From positions 21,413,621 to 21,477,620 of the forward strand of contig OZ024870.1 of the NCBI GenBank assembly GCA_964017185.1: a stretch of 64,000 nucleotides of DNA, in the 5' to 3' direction. The notes under the pieces are model-generated. The model did no database searches, was not told the origin of the DNA, and saw nothing but the letters and a program-made list of their open reading frames with translations. The position numbers and the translations under genes were made by a program. Every line of letters starts with the position of its first letter. Within the stretch, counting starts at the first letter, position 1. This document shows positions 35,536-47,100 of this stretch, piece by piece. Source of the DNA: Rugalucina vietnamica (lineage: Eukaryota; Mollusca; Bivalvia; Lucinida; Lucinidae).

Positions 35536-36411
35536 GTTATTATTATTATCATCATTATTATCATTATTATTATGCTTCGACTCGAAACTTCCGAATGCGT
35601 GAGTCAGTCATAGAGTCATTGAGCCAGTAAGTAAGTACAGGCAAGAAAGTACTTCAATTTATATGGGTTGCAGAAAGGCTGGTGTAACTCATAATACCAA
35701 GGTACCTCAACGTATAATTACGTGCAATTGGTGAGTCATGGACAAGCCCTGTTTTCCTATTGGAACCACTTCTATCTCATAACAATACAGAACTGATTCA
35801 TTAGCGGAATCTCTTCATTCTAGGGTTGATAACCATGCCAATGAACGTATAGTTCCCTAAACTACATAATAGAGGTATGTAGGCAGAAGCTGGGCACGAA
35901 TAAGTTGCACAATCCGCATCTTGTAAAGCTAGAATGCCCATCTATCCAATAATCCAGGTAATTCTGGTACCGTAGTAACCGGCGTTGTGTTTACATTTTG
36001 CCATAAAATTCTTCCTGTGCATTTTTCGGGGGAAAATCTATCGAGAACGATGCAAACGTCCAACAATCTTTCCTACAAGTCATATCAAAATGCTCGTTTG
36101 CTTACATTTTGTGCGTATTTTGGAAAATACGAACAGTTTCTGTAGAAATCGGCCGAATAGGCCTTGGCCGAACATTGTTTACCAACTTTGAATCGAATGT
36201 TTGGAAAAATTATACAAAAACAGTTTTTCGTCCAAGCAGAAATAAAAAGTCAAGTTAATTTTCCATTAGATGCGCGTTTTACTTCATCGCAAACGTTTAT
36301 ATAACATTGAACAACACAAGAAATTTATTCGCATCCATCAAATTTTGTAGCGAAAGCACCGTAGTAACCGGTGTTGGGGCCGTTTCACCGGCGTCAACGT
36401 TGGACAGGGTG
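35536..36411 (-). repeat. Right terminal inverted repeat
   Basis: Complement of 30796-31671. Just inside it (35431-35535) a further diverged piece of the arm (CCATGCCAATGAACGTAAAG) is repeated directly. Confidence 0.5.
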
Positions 36412-37439
36412 TATTGGCTGATCATTTAACGTTAATCACCTAATGTAATAGGTCAACTTTTGCCTATGATTACAATTAGAGATAGGCGGGGTACAACAGG
36501 GGTGGGTGTGGATGCTAAAGATAAGACTTGCATCTTGTAGTAACTATGTACGAAAACTTTTGGGCTTAGTTTTGTAGTAATTGGGGATGTTGAGTTAAAA
36601 ATAATGTGAACAAGTTAATGTTGTTGGTTCAATTTTTGTATGTTTACCTGTACTATAGGAGTATTCTACTTTGGGCCTCACAATATTTCGTGATTATATT
36701 AGGTAGGGTTGCACATTTACCATTGCAGAATGGAAGTGGTATTGGCCGCTTTGGTGATAGTTTTCTGTAATGCTTGTCAGTGGCGTCTGGGTATCGTGCA
36801 CTGCATTGTTTGTAATCAAGGTCAATTTTACTTAGCAGTGTTAACGTAGATAATGCTAGAGCCCCTTTCCTCCATATGCAAATTGCCAATCTTAAAAAGA
36901 CAGGACATATTTTGTCTTTCCGGGGTATGCCCTCTGAAATCACTACATCAAGGATTTGACAGCTAAAATTATACATTCAACATGCAAAGATTTACGCCTA
37001 GCTAGAATAGAGCTTGCATTAGAGTTGGTATTTTGTAACACAAGAATCTTGAACCATACTTCTGAGCTAACCTTACATCCAGTTATCTAGAGTTAACCAA
37101 TATAAACAAGATCTGGCTGTGTAAATTTTTTTGGACATCTGTGCAGATATAGCTCATGTTGCTAGTACATTTCTATAAAGATAATGTTCATTGTTTCTTC
37201 AAATGGAGCTCTGATAGGAGGCATGTGATTTTCTATGTATAACGCCCTAATATGTACGTAATTTAAGTTACTTTGAAATGTTTTTCTTTTTGGTCCTTTG
37301 AGATCAACGAGGATATTCTGAGAAATCAGAAATTTATCAACGGTTAAGATTCATTTTCTTACCAATGTTTAATATATTTGGTCCCATTTAGATTATACTA
37401 GTCTTTGTATCGACTACTATGTCGAAAATTGCAAAATTT
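36412..37439. other. No gene seen
   Basis: A 107-codon minus-strand frame at 36653-36976 has no recognisable motif and no conserved context. Nothing else supported. Confidence 0.5.
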
Positions 37440-38830
37440 CAGTAATCATTTTTGGCTCCATGTTGCCGAACCTACAGGGTCACTGACGAGACTTTAATAG
37501 TCGAAACGGCGGTATGGCCCATCCCCTTTCTCATTAATGTGTTCCCTGCTCTTAAAGGATCTCAGTTTTAATTTTATTTGTTAATATTCATTAAACAAAA
37601 AATCAAATTACATATATATTGTAGTACAGAATGGTATAATATTGCACTTGCAATCATTTGATGCCATTTTCAGCTTTTTAGGGTTTTTGTGTGCCGAGAT
37701 ACAAGTCATTATGTATGTTTACCCGTTTAATTTTTCCACTTTTTATTCCCATTTATGAAGTTTTCATCAAAATTCATGAAATTGAAAATCAGATCATTCA
37801 TATATCAGACTTTAGGGTCGTAGTACATTGCCAAAGCATTCATTTGATAATTATTTCAGCATTCTGGATTTGTTAACAGCTCTGGTACAAGTGATTTATC
37901 CGTACACCCCCTATTTTTTCCAAGGTTTTTCTCTGATTTCTTTGTGTCTTATTAATTTTCATAAATAAGCAAATTCAGTGATCTGAAAAATAGCTATTAA
38001 GGTTAAATTGCCAGGACCATTCATCACTATATCACCAATTATAGTATTCTAGAGCATACTATTGTTGGTTTATGGATATTTTTGTGAGTATATCCTATTC
38101 TTTAGAATTACGATGAGGTGGAGGTGGAAACTATGTAATTTTACATCATGCAAATGTGTACATTTTTGAGGACAATATTTTATGGCATTAAGGCGGTCCT
38201 TCTAATCACACTGGCAGCCATGAGAATTGGTTTCAGAGATACAAGATAGATCATATAACCCATCATAAACCTTGCAATTGCGATAGTTTGCCCCTTGTTT
38301 TTACTCGATTTTCAACATTTTGATTAAAATTCACGAATATGCAAATGAGATAATTTTCATTAACGTCCATGACATCAATACATTTGTCAAATGACAAAAC
38401 TGGTTTAATAACAAAGTATTTCAATGATCGTCTGGGCCTGAAATTAGTTTATTTATAGATTTTAGCGATTTTTCTGTCATTTTTAATGTTTTCATTAAAA
38501 TTCATGAATATGCAAATTAGCTCACAAGCGTTACTTACCAGATGAAAGGGCAATGTCTAAGCTTTAAAACAAGACCAGGCTCAGTGGTCTAGGACAAGTA
38601 ACAGCGGAAATATGACCATTTTTGTATGCCTACCCCTGTGCTAAAAAATCACGTCGACGGTTGCCATGGAAACCATGCATTTTTCATAGTGCAAAAGAGT
38701 TTATCTTTGAGGACAAAAATTCTTTGCTTTTCTTGGGTCCCAATGAATGATTTGGCACCCATGAAAAATTGTCATGGGGTGCAAGGTAGGTCAAATTAGC
38801 TCCCGGGGAATTTTACGAATATCTTCGTAA
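37440..38830 (+). repeat. Old, diverged tandem repeat of about 540 bp
   Basis: The block at 38110-38270 (GGAAACTATG, TTTGAGGACAA, CATGAGAATTGG, ACAAGATAGATCA) corresponds in order to 38650-38810 (GGAAACCATG, TTTGAGGACAA, CATGAAAAATTG, CAAGGTAGGTCA). AATTCATGAATATGCAAAT-like pieces recur between them. Strongly decayed; no ORF. Confidence 0.5.
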
Positions 38831-39653
38831 TTTTGCATTCAAATGAGCTTTAACTTTGCTAGGACATATGCTTAGCACTTTCATTTGTTATGCTTTAAAC
38901 GCCACATGCATAATAAGTATATATAATGTAGTTTCGGTGAAAATTTGTGGAAAATACAGCATAGGAATGACACTGAACAGAGTTTTCATACATTTTCTTG
39001 TTATTTTGCACCCAGTTGACCTTTGACCTAATTCTGAGACCCAGGGCCATTTACAGACTTGGCATCCACCCCTATATGTCACAGTACATGTCTAGGAACA
39101 ATATCAGCATTGATGCCAGCTTCTACCCCATTTTGCCATCTAAAGATTTTTTTCATCGATTGGATGGCTGCCTAAAAGGTGAAAAATTGCCGAACTTATG
39201 TCCGAAAGGATAACAAATGAATAAAATAACCACATATGTTTCTTGTCAATATTAGACAATAGAAAAATACATGATTGTTCGCTGAAGACAGCTATTGCTT
39301 AAAATAAAAGGAGCCGCATATCCGTTAGCTATCCGGTGGCGTCCGTTACCTGTTTTGAACATGATCAAACATTTCCCTGGGTGAAACGGATATCGCCGGA
39401 CAAGAAACGCAAGAACCGAACCAAGAACGGAAAGGAACATAGGAAACGGAGAAGTAAAACATTCAAACGCATAGCGAACGGACTGGAGACAATTCTATTC
39501 TTTAGGCGTCGTAATCCGTTAGTGCTATCCGTTAACCCATATATGACAAATGGATTTTCCCATCATTATCATTTGGGTGAGTCCACTTTGATTTTTAGGG
39601 GCGTCAGGAGTGATTTTGAATTCCTATTTTATTTTTTGAAGAAATTTCTCTAT
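38831..39653. other. No gene seen
   Basis: The 151-codon frame from 39336 runs through a hairpin MITE and has no domain I recognise; it is probably fortuitous. Confidence 0.5.
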
Positions 39654-39720
39654 GCAAACAGAATAGCCCCAGATGTGACGCCGCGTTCTGCGGCGTCACA
39701 TCTGGGACTATTCTGTTTGC
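39654..39720. mobile_element. Short hairpin element
   Basis: 67-bp palindrome: GCAAACAGAATAGCCCCAG... and ...CTGGGACTATTCTGTTTGC around GCCGCGTTCTGCGGC. Half of the same unit, with its GGGACAT flank, recurs at 58178-58242. Confidence 0.5.
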
Positions 39721-39750
39721 CTATGTCCCATAAAAGGGACGCCTGGCTTA

Positions 39751-40964
39751 ATTTTTATATGTTAAGAATCATCTTCTTAACAGTATTTTGATTATTTGGC
39801 CCCTTTGGGAATTTGAGTCTTTGATTTAGACTACACAGATGTAAATTCTTGAAATTGCAGCAAAATGTCTGGCTTTCGCTGCCAGTTTTTTAAAGGGGTC
39901 ACTGATGAAGGTTCATTACCCGAAATTGTACAATATGGCCCATCTTCTAGCTTTGTATTTTTACTGCTTCCAAAGGATCTAACAATTATTTTTATTTGCT
40001 ATTACTGCAGCTCGTGTTGTGCCGTGTGGCGGCCCTAAAAAGTCTCCCCGTACATCATCCATAGTGCAGATTATATTTTTCTTTTGATCCTTTGGGATCA
40101 GTGAATATATATAAAGTATTTCAAATTTTTATATGTTAAGAATCATCTTCTTAACAGTATTTTGATTATTTGGCCCCTTTGGGAATTTGAGTCTTTGATT
40201 TAGACTACACAGATGTAAATTCTTGAAATTGCAGCAAAATGTCTGGCTTTCGCTGCCAGTTTTATAAAGGGTCACTGATGATGAAGGAGCTTCTTGTCTG
40301 TTGCTTGGCCCACCGGGGTCCAACTGATGTTTTTCTTTTGCTCCGGAGTTAGTAAGTTATTCGGCGCCCAGGGATCTCCATCGTCGGGCAGCTTACTTAA
40401 TCTGTGAGTCCTGGTTTTTGATTCATCAGGATGTTAATCATGATTTATTTGTTTGTTCTTGATGATTCATTGACTAGTTAGAGATTCACCACGAGGACCG
40501 AAGAAGTAACTAAATGTTATGAACCACTGCAGAAGCTGAGGGTGAGGTTACGGCTGTGTAAAATCGATTTAAACCCGCCAGTAACTTTTTGTTACTGATC
40601 GTTCCAAGTCGATACTTCTGTGGTGGTTCTTTTTGTTTTATGTCTTGGTGTTTAATATTTTTGTGTTGTTGGCGCCTTATGTATGTTATCATATTTTTAG
40701 TTAAGTTAAGGTAACTGATTGGCCACCTATTGGGAAAATAGCTGCTCATTCGGCTTACGAAATGTTTTCATGGTATAGGTACCTGATTGTTAGTTTGGTT
40801 TTTTCCCACCTCGGGTTTTTGGAGTGGGAATCTTTTGCTGTTTGCGCCTTTTCCTGATCTTTGCCTACTTGTACCTTTTCATTACCCGAAATTGTACAAT
40901 ATGGCCCATTTTCTAGCTTTGTATTTTTACTGCTTCCAAAGGATCTAACAATTATTTTTATTTA
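39751..40964 (+). repeat. Tandem duplication; the second copy holds an insertion
   Basis: 39751-39992 is repeated at 40125-40287 plus 40878-40964, 374 bp further on. It includes ATGTTAAGAATCATCTTC, GGCTTTCGCTGCCAG and CCCGAAATTGTACAATATGG. The second copy is interrupted by Rep-R. Diverged relatives lie at about 34700-34780 and 37440-37530. Confidence 0.5.
40288..40877 (+). mobile_element. Rep-R retroposon, full-length, with an empty paralogous site
   Basis: 590 bp, AGCTTCTTGTCTGTTGC...CTTGTACCTT. The uninterrupted sister copy reads GATGAAGGTTCATTACC at 39905-39921, which fixes the insertion point between GAAGG and TTCATT. No clear target duplication. Confidence 0.5.
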
Positions 40965-40979
40965 TTAAATGAGTTAATG

Positions 40980-41062
40980 TGGGACTGACCGCATTAATCT
41001 GAATGGTTTACTGGTGACACGCCAAATTGACAATACCTCACCAGGGGGGTTAAAACGGCCAG
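40980..41062 (-). pseudogene. LINE 3' tail fragment
   Basis: The minus strand (CCCCCTGGTGAGGTATTGTC, AATTTGGCGTGTCACCAG) matches the tail of the LINE relic at about 15575-15650. Confidence 0.5.
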
Positions 41063-41677
41063 AAAAGAATTCATTTGAGAGCTGAAATCGATCTTGGAGT
41101 TACAACAATTCCCCTAAATTGCAAGTATAGATAAAGTATATAATAGAGCAATGATCATATACAATTGCATAAAAACCTTCGGAGTTCATAAGAATGTTCT
41201 TATTCACCACAAAGTGTCAACATTAAAATACTTTTACACAGTGTATGCATGTACCCATGTATTATATGGGTAAAGTGACAAACTAATATACTGATCTTTG
41301 CATTTTAAAACATTTCAGATATTAAATTTGATTATGCACACATACAAGTAAACATAATTGTTAAAATGATTTTACCTTGCCTTTTTTTAAATAGAGTTAC
41401 TCCATATTATAGAAAACATTTCTTTATGGGTGCTTGCCTTGTTCAGCAATAAGTAATTTAAGTATATCATGTTTTCGCTTTTTGTAGGCATTGAAACAGT
41501 TGATCCATAACAATACAAGTTCAAGTCAAGTAATTGTAAATGCCAAACTTTGATTTCAAACAAGTTTAAAGAATTAGCAACGCAGAAGAATAAGTCTCTA
41601 CACTCTTTGGGCTGATACCCTTAAGACTGATCACCCCGTCGAAAAAGTGCTAGATTTGTTGGCGTATTTGTATAGTT
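41063..41677. other. No gene seen
   Basis: AT-rich spacer without a credible frame or repeat partner. Confidence 0.5.
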
Positions 41678-42004
41678 CCATGTAAAATCTATTTAAACCC
41701 GCCAGTAACTTTGTGTTACTGATCGTTCCAAGTCGATACTTCTGTGGTGGTTCTTTTTGTTTTATGTCATGGTGTTCAAAATATTTTTGTGCTGTTGGCG
41801 CCTTATGTATGTCTGCATATTTTTAGTTAAGTTAAAGTAACTGAGTGGCCACCTATTGGGAAAATAGCTGCTCATTCGGCCTACGAAATGTTTTCATGGT
41901 ATAAGTACCTGATTGTTAGTTTGGTTTTTTCCCCACCTCGGTTTTTGGAGTGGGAGTCTTTTTTCTGATTGCGCCTTTTCCTGATCTTTGCCTACTTGTA
42001 CCTT
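41678..42004 (+). mobile_element. Rep-R copy, 5'-truncated
   Basis: The 3' 327 bp of the family with the shared 3' end; starts CCATGTAAAATC. Confidence 0.5.
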
Positions 42005-42465
42005 TCTAAGTAGTCAACCGTCGTAAAACAACCGTCCTAAAATTTTCCAGGAGATAGTTTCTTCCTACTAGCCTTAGCGGCCTATAGCATTGTACCAGCT
42101 CAAACATGGTACCCCCTCTCTAGAAGTGTCATCAGTTCTAGACCTGCTTCTCGTATTGAGTTGGAGTGGACGTGTGAAACATTTTACAAAAAAAGTGATT
42201 GCATTCATTTTACATTGGAACTGTGACCTTATTTCCGAATGCGAGAAGCCAGTCATTAGGTTGACAGCGAAGGCTTGGTCAGACGCACTATAGCTTTGCG
42301 CCAATATATCACAAAGTCGTAATATTACGACGTTCCTCAATGAAAAAAAATACGATCAATACGATCAGATTACTAATTGTCGATCGGACAACAATACTCA
42401 AAGAGTGAAACCTTGATTTAAATGGTATTGATTATTGATTCAGAAAATATAACATATATCGTATT

Positions 42466-42665
42466 CTTGTCATAGCACTTGTGACCACCGATCATTATTC
42501 TGGTGATAGTACTCAGGGCATTTAATGAGCGACGAAGAAAACAAAAACTTACAAATATCATTGACCTCATACAAGGGCACAAGATTGGATATAAGTATTT
42601 TTGTCTTTTTGTCGTTCGCCAGTAAAGATGGCAGCTTTGTTTTGGCCAACCTTTTGCAACCAATG
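42466..42665 (+). pseudogene. Toll-like receptor fragment: membrane-proximal region and start of TIR
   Basis: The plus strand reads AFNERRRKQKLTNIIDLIQG, then after a one-base shift FVFLSFASKDGSF and VLANLLQPM. This aligns with FNERRRQQKFTDITGLIQG ... FLVFLSFASKDDSF of the complete TLR at 25 kb. The transmembrane part just before it is also broken by a frameshift. No LRR part or second TIR exon is visible, so this is a relic of a second TLR gene. Confidence 0.5.
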
Positions 42666-42894
42666 TTTCTATCCGATACCTTTATTGCATCAAGTAGTCT
42701 TTGATGAGTTCACTGAAGAGGGAAGACTATTCCATAATGGGATAGTCCTAGGGAAAAATACTTCAGAGCATCACTATAGGCCATATATATTGTGTATAAT
42801 AATTTTTAATCAAGATATGCCCTTTGGGGCTGGGGTCAGATATTTATCTTTATCAAAAGACACTGTACCGGAGTGAATCTTGTAAAAGAAAGTT

Positions 42895-43195
42895 AAGGAG
42901 GACTACACCATGCGGTCCTCCAGGGTTGGCCACTCGAGTTCGTCCAAACACATTGTCGACGCTGCTTCTGTTCTTCCCAGATCGCCGCTGTCCTCTGCAC
43001 TTTCTCTACCTTATCCGTCTCAATGTCTTTATAGGGATGCCAAATAGGAGCTGCATACTCGACAATGTTTTGTATGCAGCTTCCTTTGTATGCCGAGGTG
43101 TAAGAGCCAAACTGCGCCGATGAACCCAATGTCTTAGTTGCTTTATAAGAAATTTCAGAAATGTTGACCCCATTCCAAGCTGTCGGTGATCATAC
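42895..43195 (-). pseudogene. CR1-like LINE fragment
   Basis: The minus strand has ITDSLEWGQH, then after stops YTSAYKG, IVEYAAPIWHPY and DKVEKVQRTAA. It is homologous to the fragment at about 12230-12450. Confidence 0.5.
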
Positions 43196-43473
43196 CAACT
43201 CTTAAAATCAAAATGTGTATGGATTTTAGAAGGATCTTAACCATAACTTATTGGACTCATATCAAATAACAGTGTATTTGCTTATAAATGTAGTCTGTAT
43301 TTACTTAACGAGTTGAGGTCTTAACGATGACGTTAAGCTAACGAAGTTTTGAACAACTGTTCCCAGGCAGGAAAGCAGTACTTCGACGTGTTTTAAAATA
43401 TGAACAATAAGGTGTTTTTTCCATTCCTAAAACCCCGTTGACAATATGGATTGTCCCAGTTTCAGGTCTGTTC

Positions 43474-43637
43474 ACCATTTTTGCATTATCCGCTGGTTCC
43501 CAGCTTAAAAATAATCAATATTGGAAATACAGGTAACCAGAACCACCCTGACCTCAAGGTCAGGGTGGTTCTGGTTACCTGTATTTCCAATATCGATTAT
43601 TTGGAAGCTGGAAACCAGCTGATAATGCAAAAATGGT
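43474..43637. mobile_element. Long near-perfect hairpin
   Basis: About 80-bp arms. CCATTTTTGCATTATC and CAGCTT...AATATTGGAAATACAGGTAACC on the left are mirrored on the right, meeting at CCTGACCTCAAGGTCAGG. The inner 37 bp of each arm appear identical. Confidence 0.5.
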
Positions 43638-43811
43638 CTATACTCACGCTCACGAATTGAGTACTGTCAAAGCTCTAGATTGCACTTCGTTCCAGTTTGG
43701 AAATTAAAAAGCAAACGCTGACAAGTCTCAGGAGCAAAAAAGGCGTACAACCTTGTAATTATAAATGCGAAATGGTTGAATGAAACAAAAGATGGAACTA
43801 TTCATAGCCAT

Positions 43812-43817
43812 TTTATT
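43812..43817 (-). promoter_or_regulatory. Candidate poly(A) signal of the SLC23 gene
   Basis: AATAAA on the minus strand, about 355 nt past the stop codon. Confidence 0.5.
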
Positions 43818-44075
43818 TTGTTCCTATAATATTTCATACAAAATACAACTGTACATGTGACATTAATGGAATATGTAAAATGTTGAAATGATAAAAAGAT
43901 GGATGAATTATTTCGCCCCATATGCTTAAATAACAATTATTAACAAAGAAAGCGAGTCAGCAATCAAAGAATGTAAATTTTATAGTACATGTAAGTTGTA
44001 TATTAACCATGTTAAAAGCCTGTCCATGAGCAAAACTTTTATGTGATTCAAATTGCACACAGTTTTACAAGAAAA

Positions 44076-44178
44076 CATGCTGCTGTTTACAAAGATATTC
44101 CAGCATGCTGCTGTTTACAAAGATACTCCAGCATGCTGCTGTTTACAAAGATATTCCAGCATGCTGCTGTTTACAAAG
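44076..44178 (-). repeat. 28-bp minisatellite overlapping the SLC23 stop codon
   Basis: Three full units and one partial of a 28-bp repeat (CATGCTGCTGTTTACAAAGA...). On the minus strand every unit contains TTTGTAAACAGC. The TAA of the first unit is the SLC23 stop. Confidence 0.5.
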
Positions 44179-47100
44179 CCATTCCTGCTGCCATTGACTG
44201 GCGCCGAACCGAACTCCTTCTTCTCTCCCAATCCTCTGAGGGAACCTCCAACATACAAGATGGCCGCCGATCCAACTGATATTTGGATTCTTTTTTGTCC
44301 TCCTTGTAAGGAAATATTGGTATATATTTCATTAGTTTTGAAGATTTTATTTTCTCTGGTAGTAAGGGTTCGTAGACCTCCGTGCCCTCAAGAAACTCGA
44401 CAGCACCGGTGGAATCTTGAGGAGTTTCGAGGTCCTCGCGCCAGGCAGCTATGCCTCGCTCCTCCGCTGTACCTGGGACAGAATAATATCTATGTTAAAA
44501 ACGTCTTTTAAAGTTGCAATATATAGCATTTTACAGCAGACTAAAATCTGCATTAGAATGAATGGCGTAAATAACCAAGGACATCTATGCCTTAGATGTA
44601 AGAAGTCCCTAAATCTCAGATTTGGGAGGACGGAATTTTCATTTTATGACTATAGGGCTGAATTTAGCATTTATAGGAGTAGAAATATATACACTTTCGT
44701 TTACAAAACAGTATGGCTGATTTAACAGAATCCAGACAATGCAACTAAATATTTTCTCAGCCCACCCCATCTTTGGCAAAAATGAACCATTAGACTTTGA
44801 ACTGATTTGCATTTGTTAGTAAACAGCACTTTTCAAGCAAACAAATATGGGCTTGTTTGTCATATGAATGCTGAACGATATCCACACATTGATTGTTTAT
44901 TGTTTTGTAATTTTAAGTTTATTTTGAAAGAAATATTAGCTTAGTGCATAAGATCTTTAATTTACAATCTTATAGTTTATTTCTAGGTGTGTTCCCCCCG
45001 GGACCCAGTATGCCCTTTCGTCAGTTTGTGTGTTTTTCACATTCACACATCATATCAAAGTGGCATCCTGGGTCTAGGGGGGGGACAGGGTCAGCAAGGC
45101 GAAAATGTATAATTTCCTGAAATTTTCCATGAACTAAAATAAGCACATTTTAAAGACATCAACTGTAGAATTGTAAACATTCATGGTCGTATTTCTTGTC
45201 AAACCGGTGTCAGGGCGAGTATATTTAGGTTATGTAGATGTATTTATAGAGATACAGTACAGGTTCAAAAGTAAATTTTCTTTCAATATATCGTATTGCA
45301 TAAATGCTTAGAAATGTGAATTCCCAAACTAATGTTAAAATTGACATAAATTATGTCATTGACAATCAAAATATGCAAGAACACAATAATAATAAAGAAG
45401 TAGGCATTTTCGTCTTTGAAAGTGACATATTTTTCAATAAGGGAGTATCCCAATCTAAGGCATAGATGTCCTTTATAAGTTGTCATGACTATGTAGAATT
45501 ACTATCTTTCTCCTGCCTTTCTTATTTATGTTTTCAATGTTATGAAAGGAAATCAGTTTTACTTTTAATTTGCTATTTAACATATACTCAGTTGGCTATT
45601 GGCTAGAGATGAGCATATACTTCGTTTGTTGGTCTATTTTCATTTGTTTTTGCAAAAATAAGAAACAGTTTTTTTAATATTGATCTTCATGTCCAAAGGA
45701 TAATATTTCTGTATTGGGGGTAAGTTTTTTCCATGTTAAAACATTCTTTGTAAATCAATAGTCTTACCTGGCACTGTATTATCCAGAAAACATGCTATTA
45801 CACTTCCTATAAAATTTGGATTTCCAAGAAATATATTGAGTACACTGTTTAACTCATCATTTCCTGAAAAAAAAAAGAAATTTACATAAACAGTGATCTG
45901 ATTTAAGAACATAGAGCACATATAACAGCGGGTAAACAATCAAACAAATGGGAACTGACCTAGGCATTAGTTTTTGGCTAGTTTTACATAGTATTTGTTT
46001 CTTCGACTGACCTAGGCATTAGTTTTTGGCTAGTTTTACATAGTATTTGTTTCTTCGGACTAAGTATCGTATAGCCTGCAGGTATGTAAATTGATTGCAA
46101 CCCGATAGGTGTAGCAAATTTAGAGGTTTCCAAACTGTAGCGAAGCCAAACAAAGCTGACATTTGTAACCATGATGAAGGGAGTAATGAATCTCGTGTTT
46201 ACTTGCTTTTGTTATCTAGAACCCTTGCACATAATTTTATACAAAACAATTTGGATTGCTTCATTGGGTAACACTTATCAATCAAAATATGTGCTCTATA
46301 TCAGGAACAAACCTAGGATTTTCATCTCTAAGTGGTCATTTATTCTATTTATTATGTGCATGTACGCTACGGTGAACTTGTGGCTAAAACTCCAGTTTCC
46401 TTTTTCTCCATGATCAAATGCATTTTTAACAATTTTTTCTGAAAGAAATGATTATTTCTACAGGAATCTTTACTGTTTTATTTATTTTAAGGACATTCGT
46501 AATCATTTTACCATGACATTGGTAATTTCTCAATAAATCCTTTAGGACATTTTCTCCATGAAAACAGTATAATGCTATGTTAGTTCATCGCATATATACT
46601 TTCAGTGTACCTGTTTGAATAGCTTTTGGGTATTTCTCTACCCAAGCTGGGACAACGAGGCCAACAAATATCCCCATCCCCATGATTGATAGGTTTCTAC
46701 TGGATGCCAGGTCTATAACCTGAAATAAAGGGTTATAGAAATTTTACTTTCGGTGAAAAAAACCCGAAACAAAATTATTACACACAGTTACGTTAAGTTC
46801 TCCATTCTTTTCTATTATAATAATATTAAATTCTTTTCTATTATAATAATATGAGCCGCGACGCGAGAAAACCGGTCTTCGGGGTTTCCGACCAGGTCCG
46901 ACACAAACCGGCCTGTACAGTCTCAGAAGCAGGCTAGAAGCTTGAAATTTCGGATTTAAGAAGAAGAGGAAATATACTATCCGTGTAGCGAAAACAAAGG
47001 CGCTGATCAGCTTCGCGGTTACCGCGAAGCTGATCTGCGCCTTTGTTTTCGCCTAGGCAAAAATCCGGTTTTCTCACGATGCGGCTCAAATGATATCTGA

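Larger units (their letters stand above)
30796..36411. mobile_element. Large element with about 876-bp terminal inverted repeats, 5.6 kb
   Basis: Termini CACCCTGTCCAACGTTGACG and its complement, flanked by TATTG on both sides (30791-30795, 36412-36416), a 5-bp target duplication. The arms run inwards to (TAA)n/(TTA)n tracts at 31671 and 35536 and are very similar: the same 68-codon frame, with only a few replacements, can be read in both. The 3.9-kb interior has no recognisable transposase. It is filled with hairpins and short tandem repeats (listed separately), so this is probably a non-autonomous element that has collected insertions. Confidence 0.5.

Noticed and set aside
31015..36191. Matching 68-codon frames at 31015-31221 (minus) and 35985-36191 (plus)
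   Set aside because: They match because they lie in the two arms of one inverted repeat, not because of protein conservation between independent genes.
39336..39791. 151-codon plus-strand frame
   Set aside because: It crosses a hairpin MITE and a duplicated segment; no domain or splice support.
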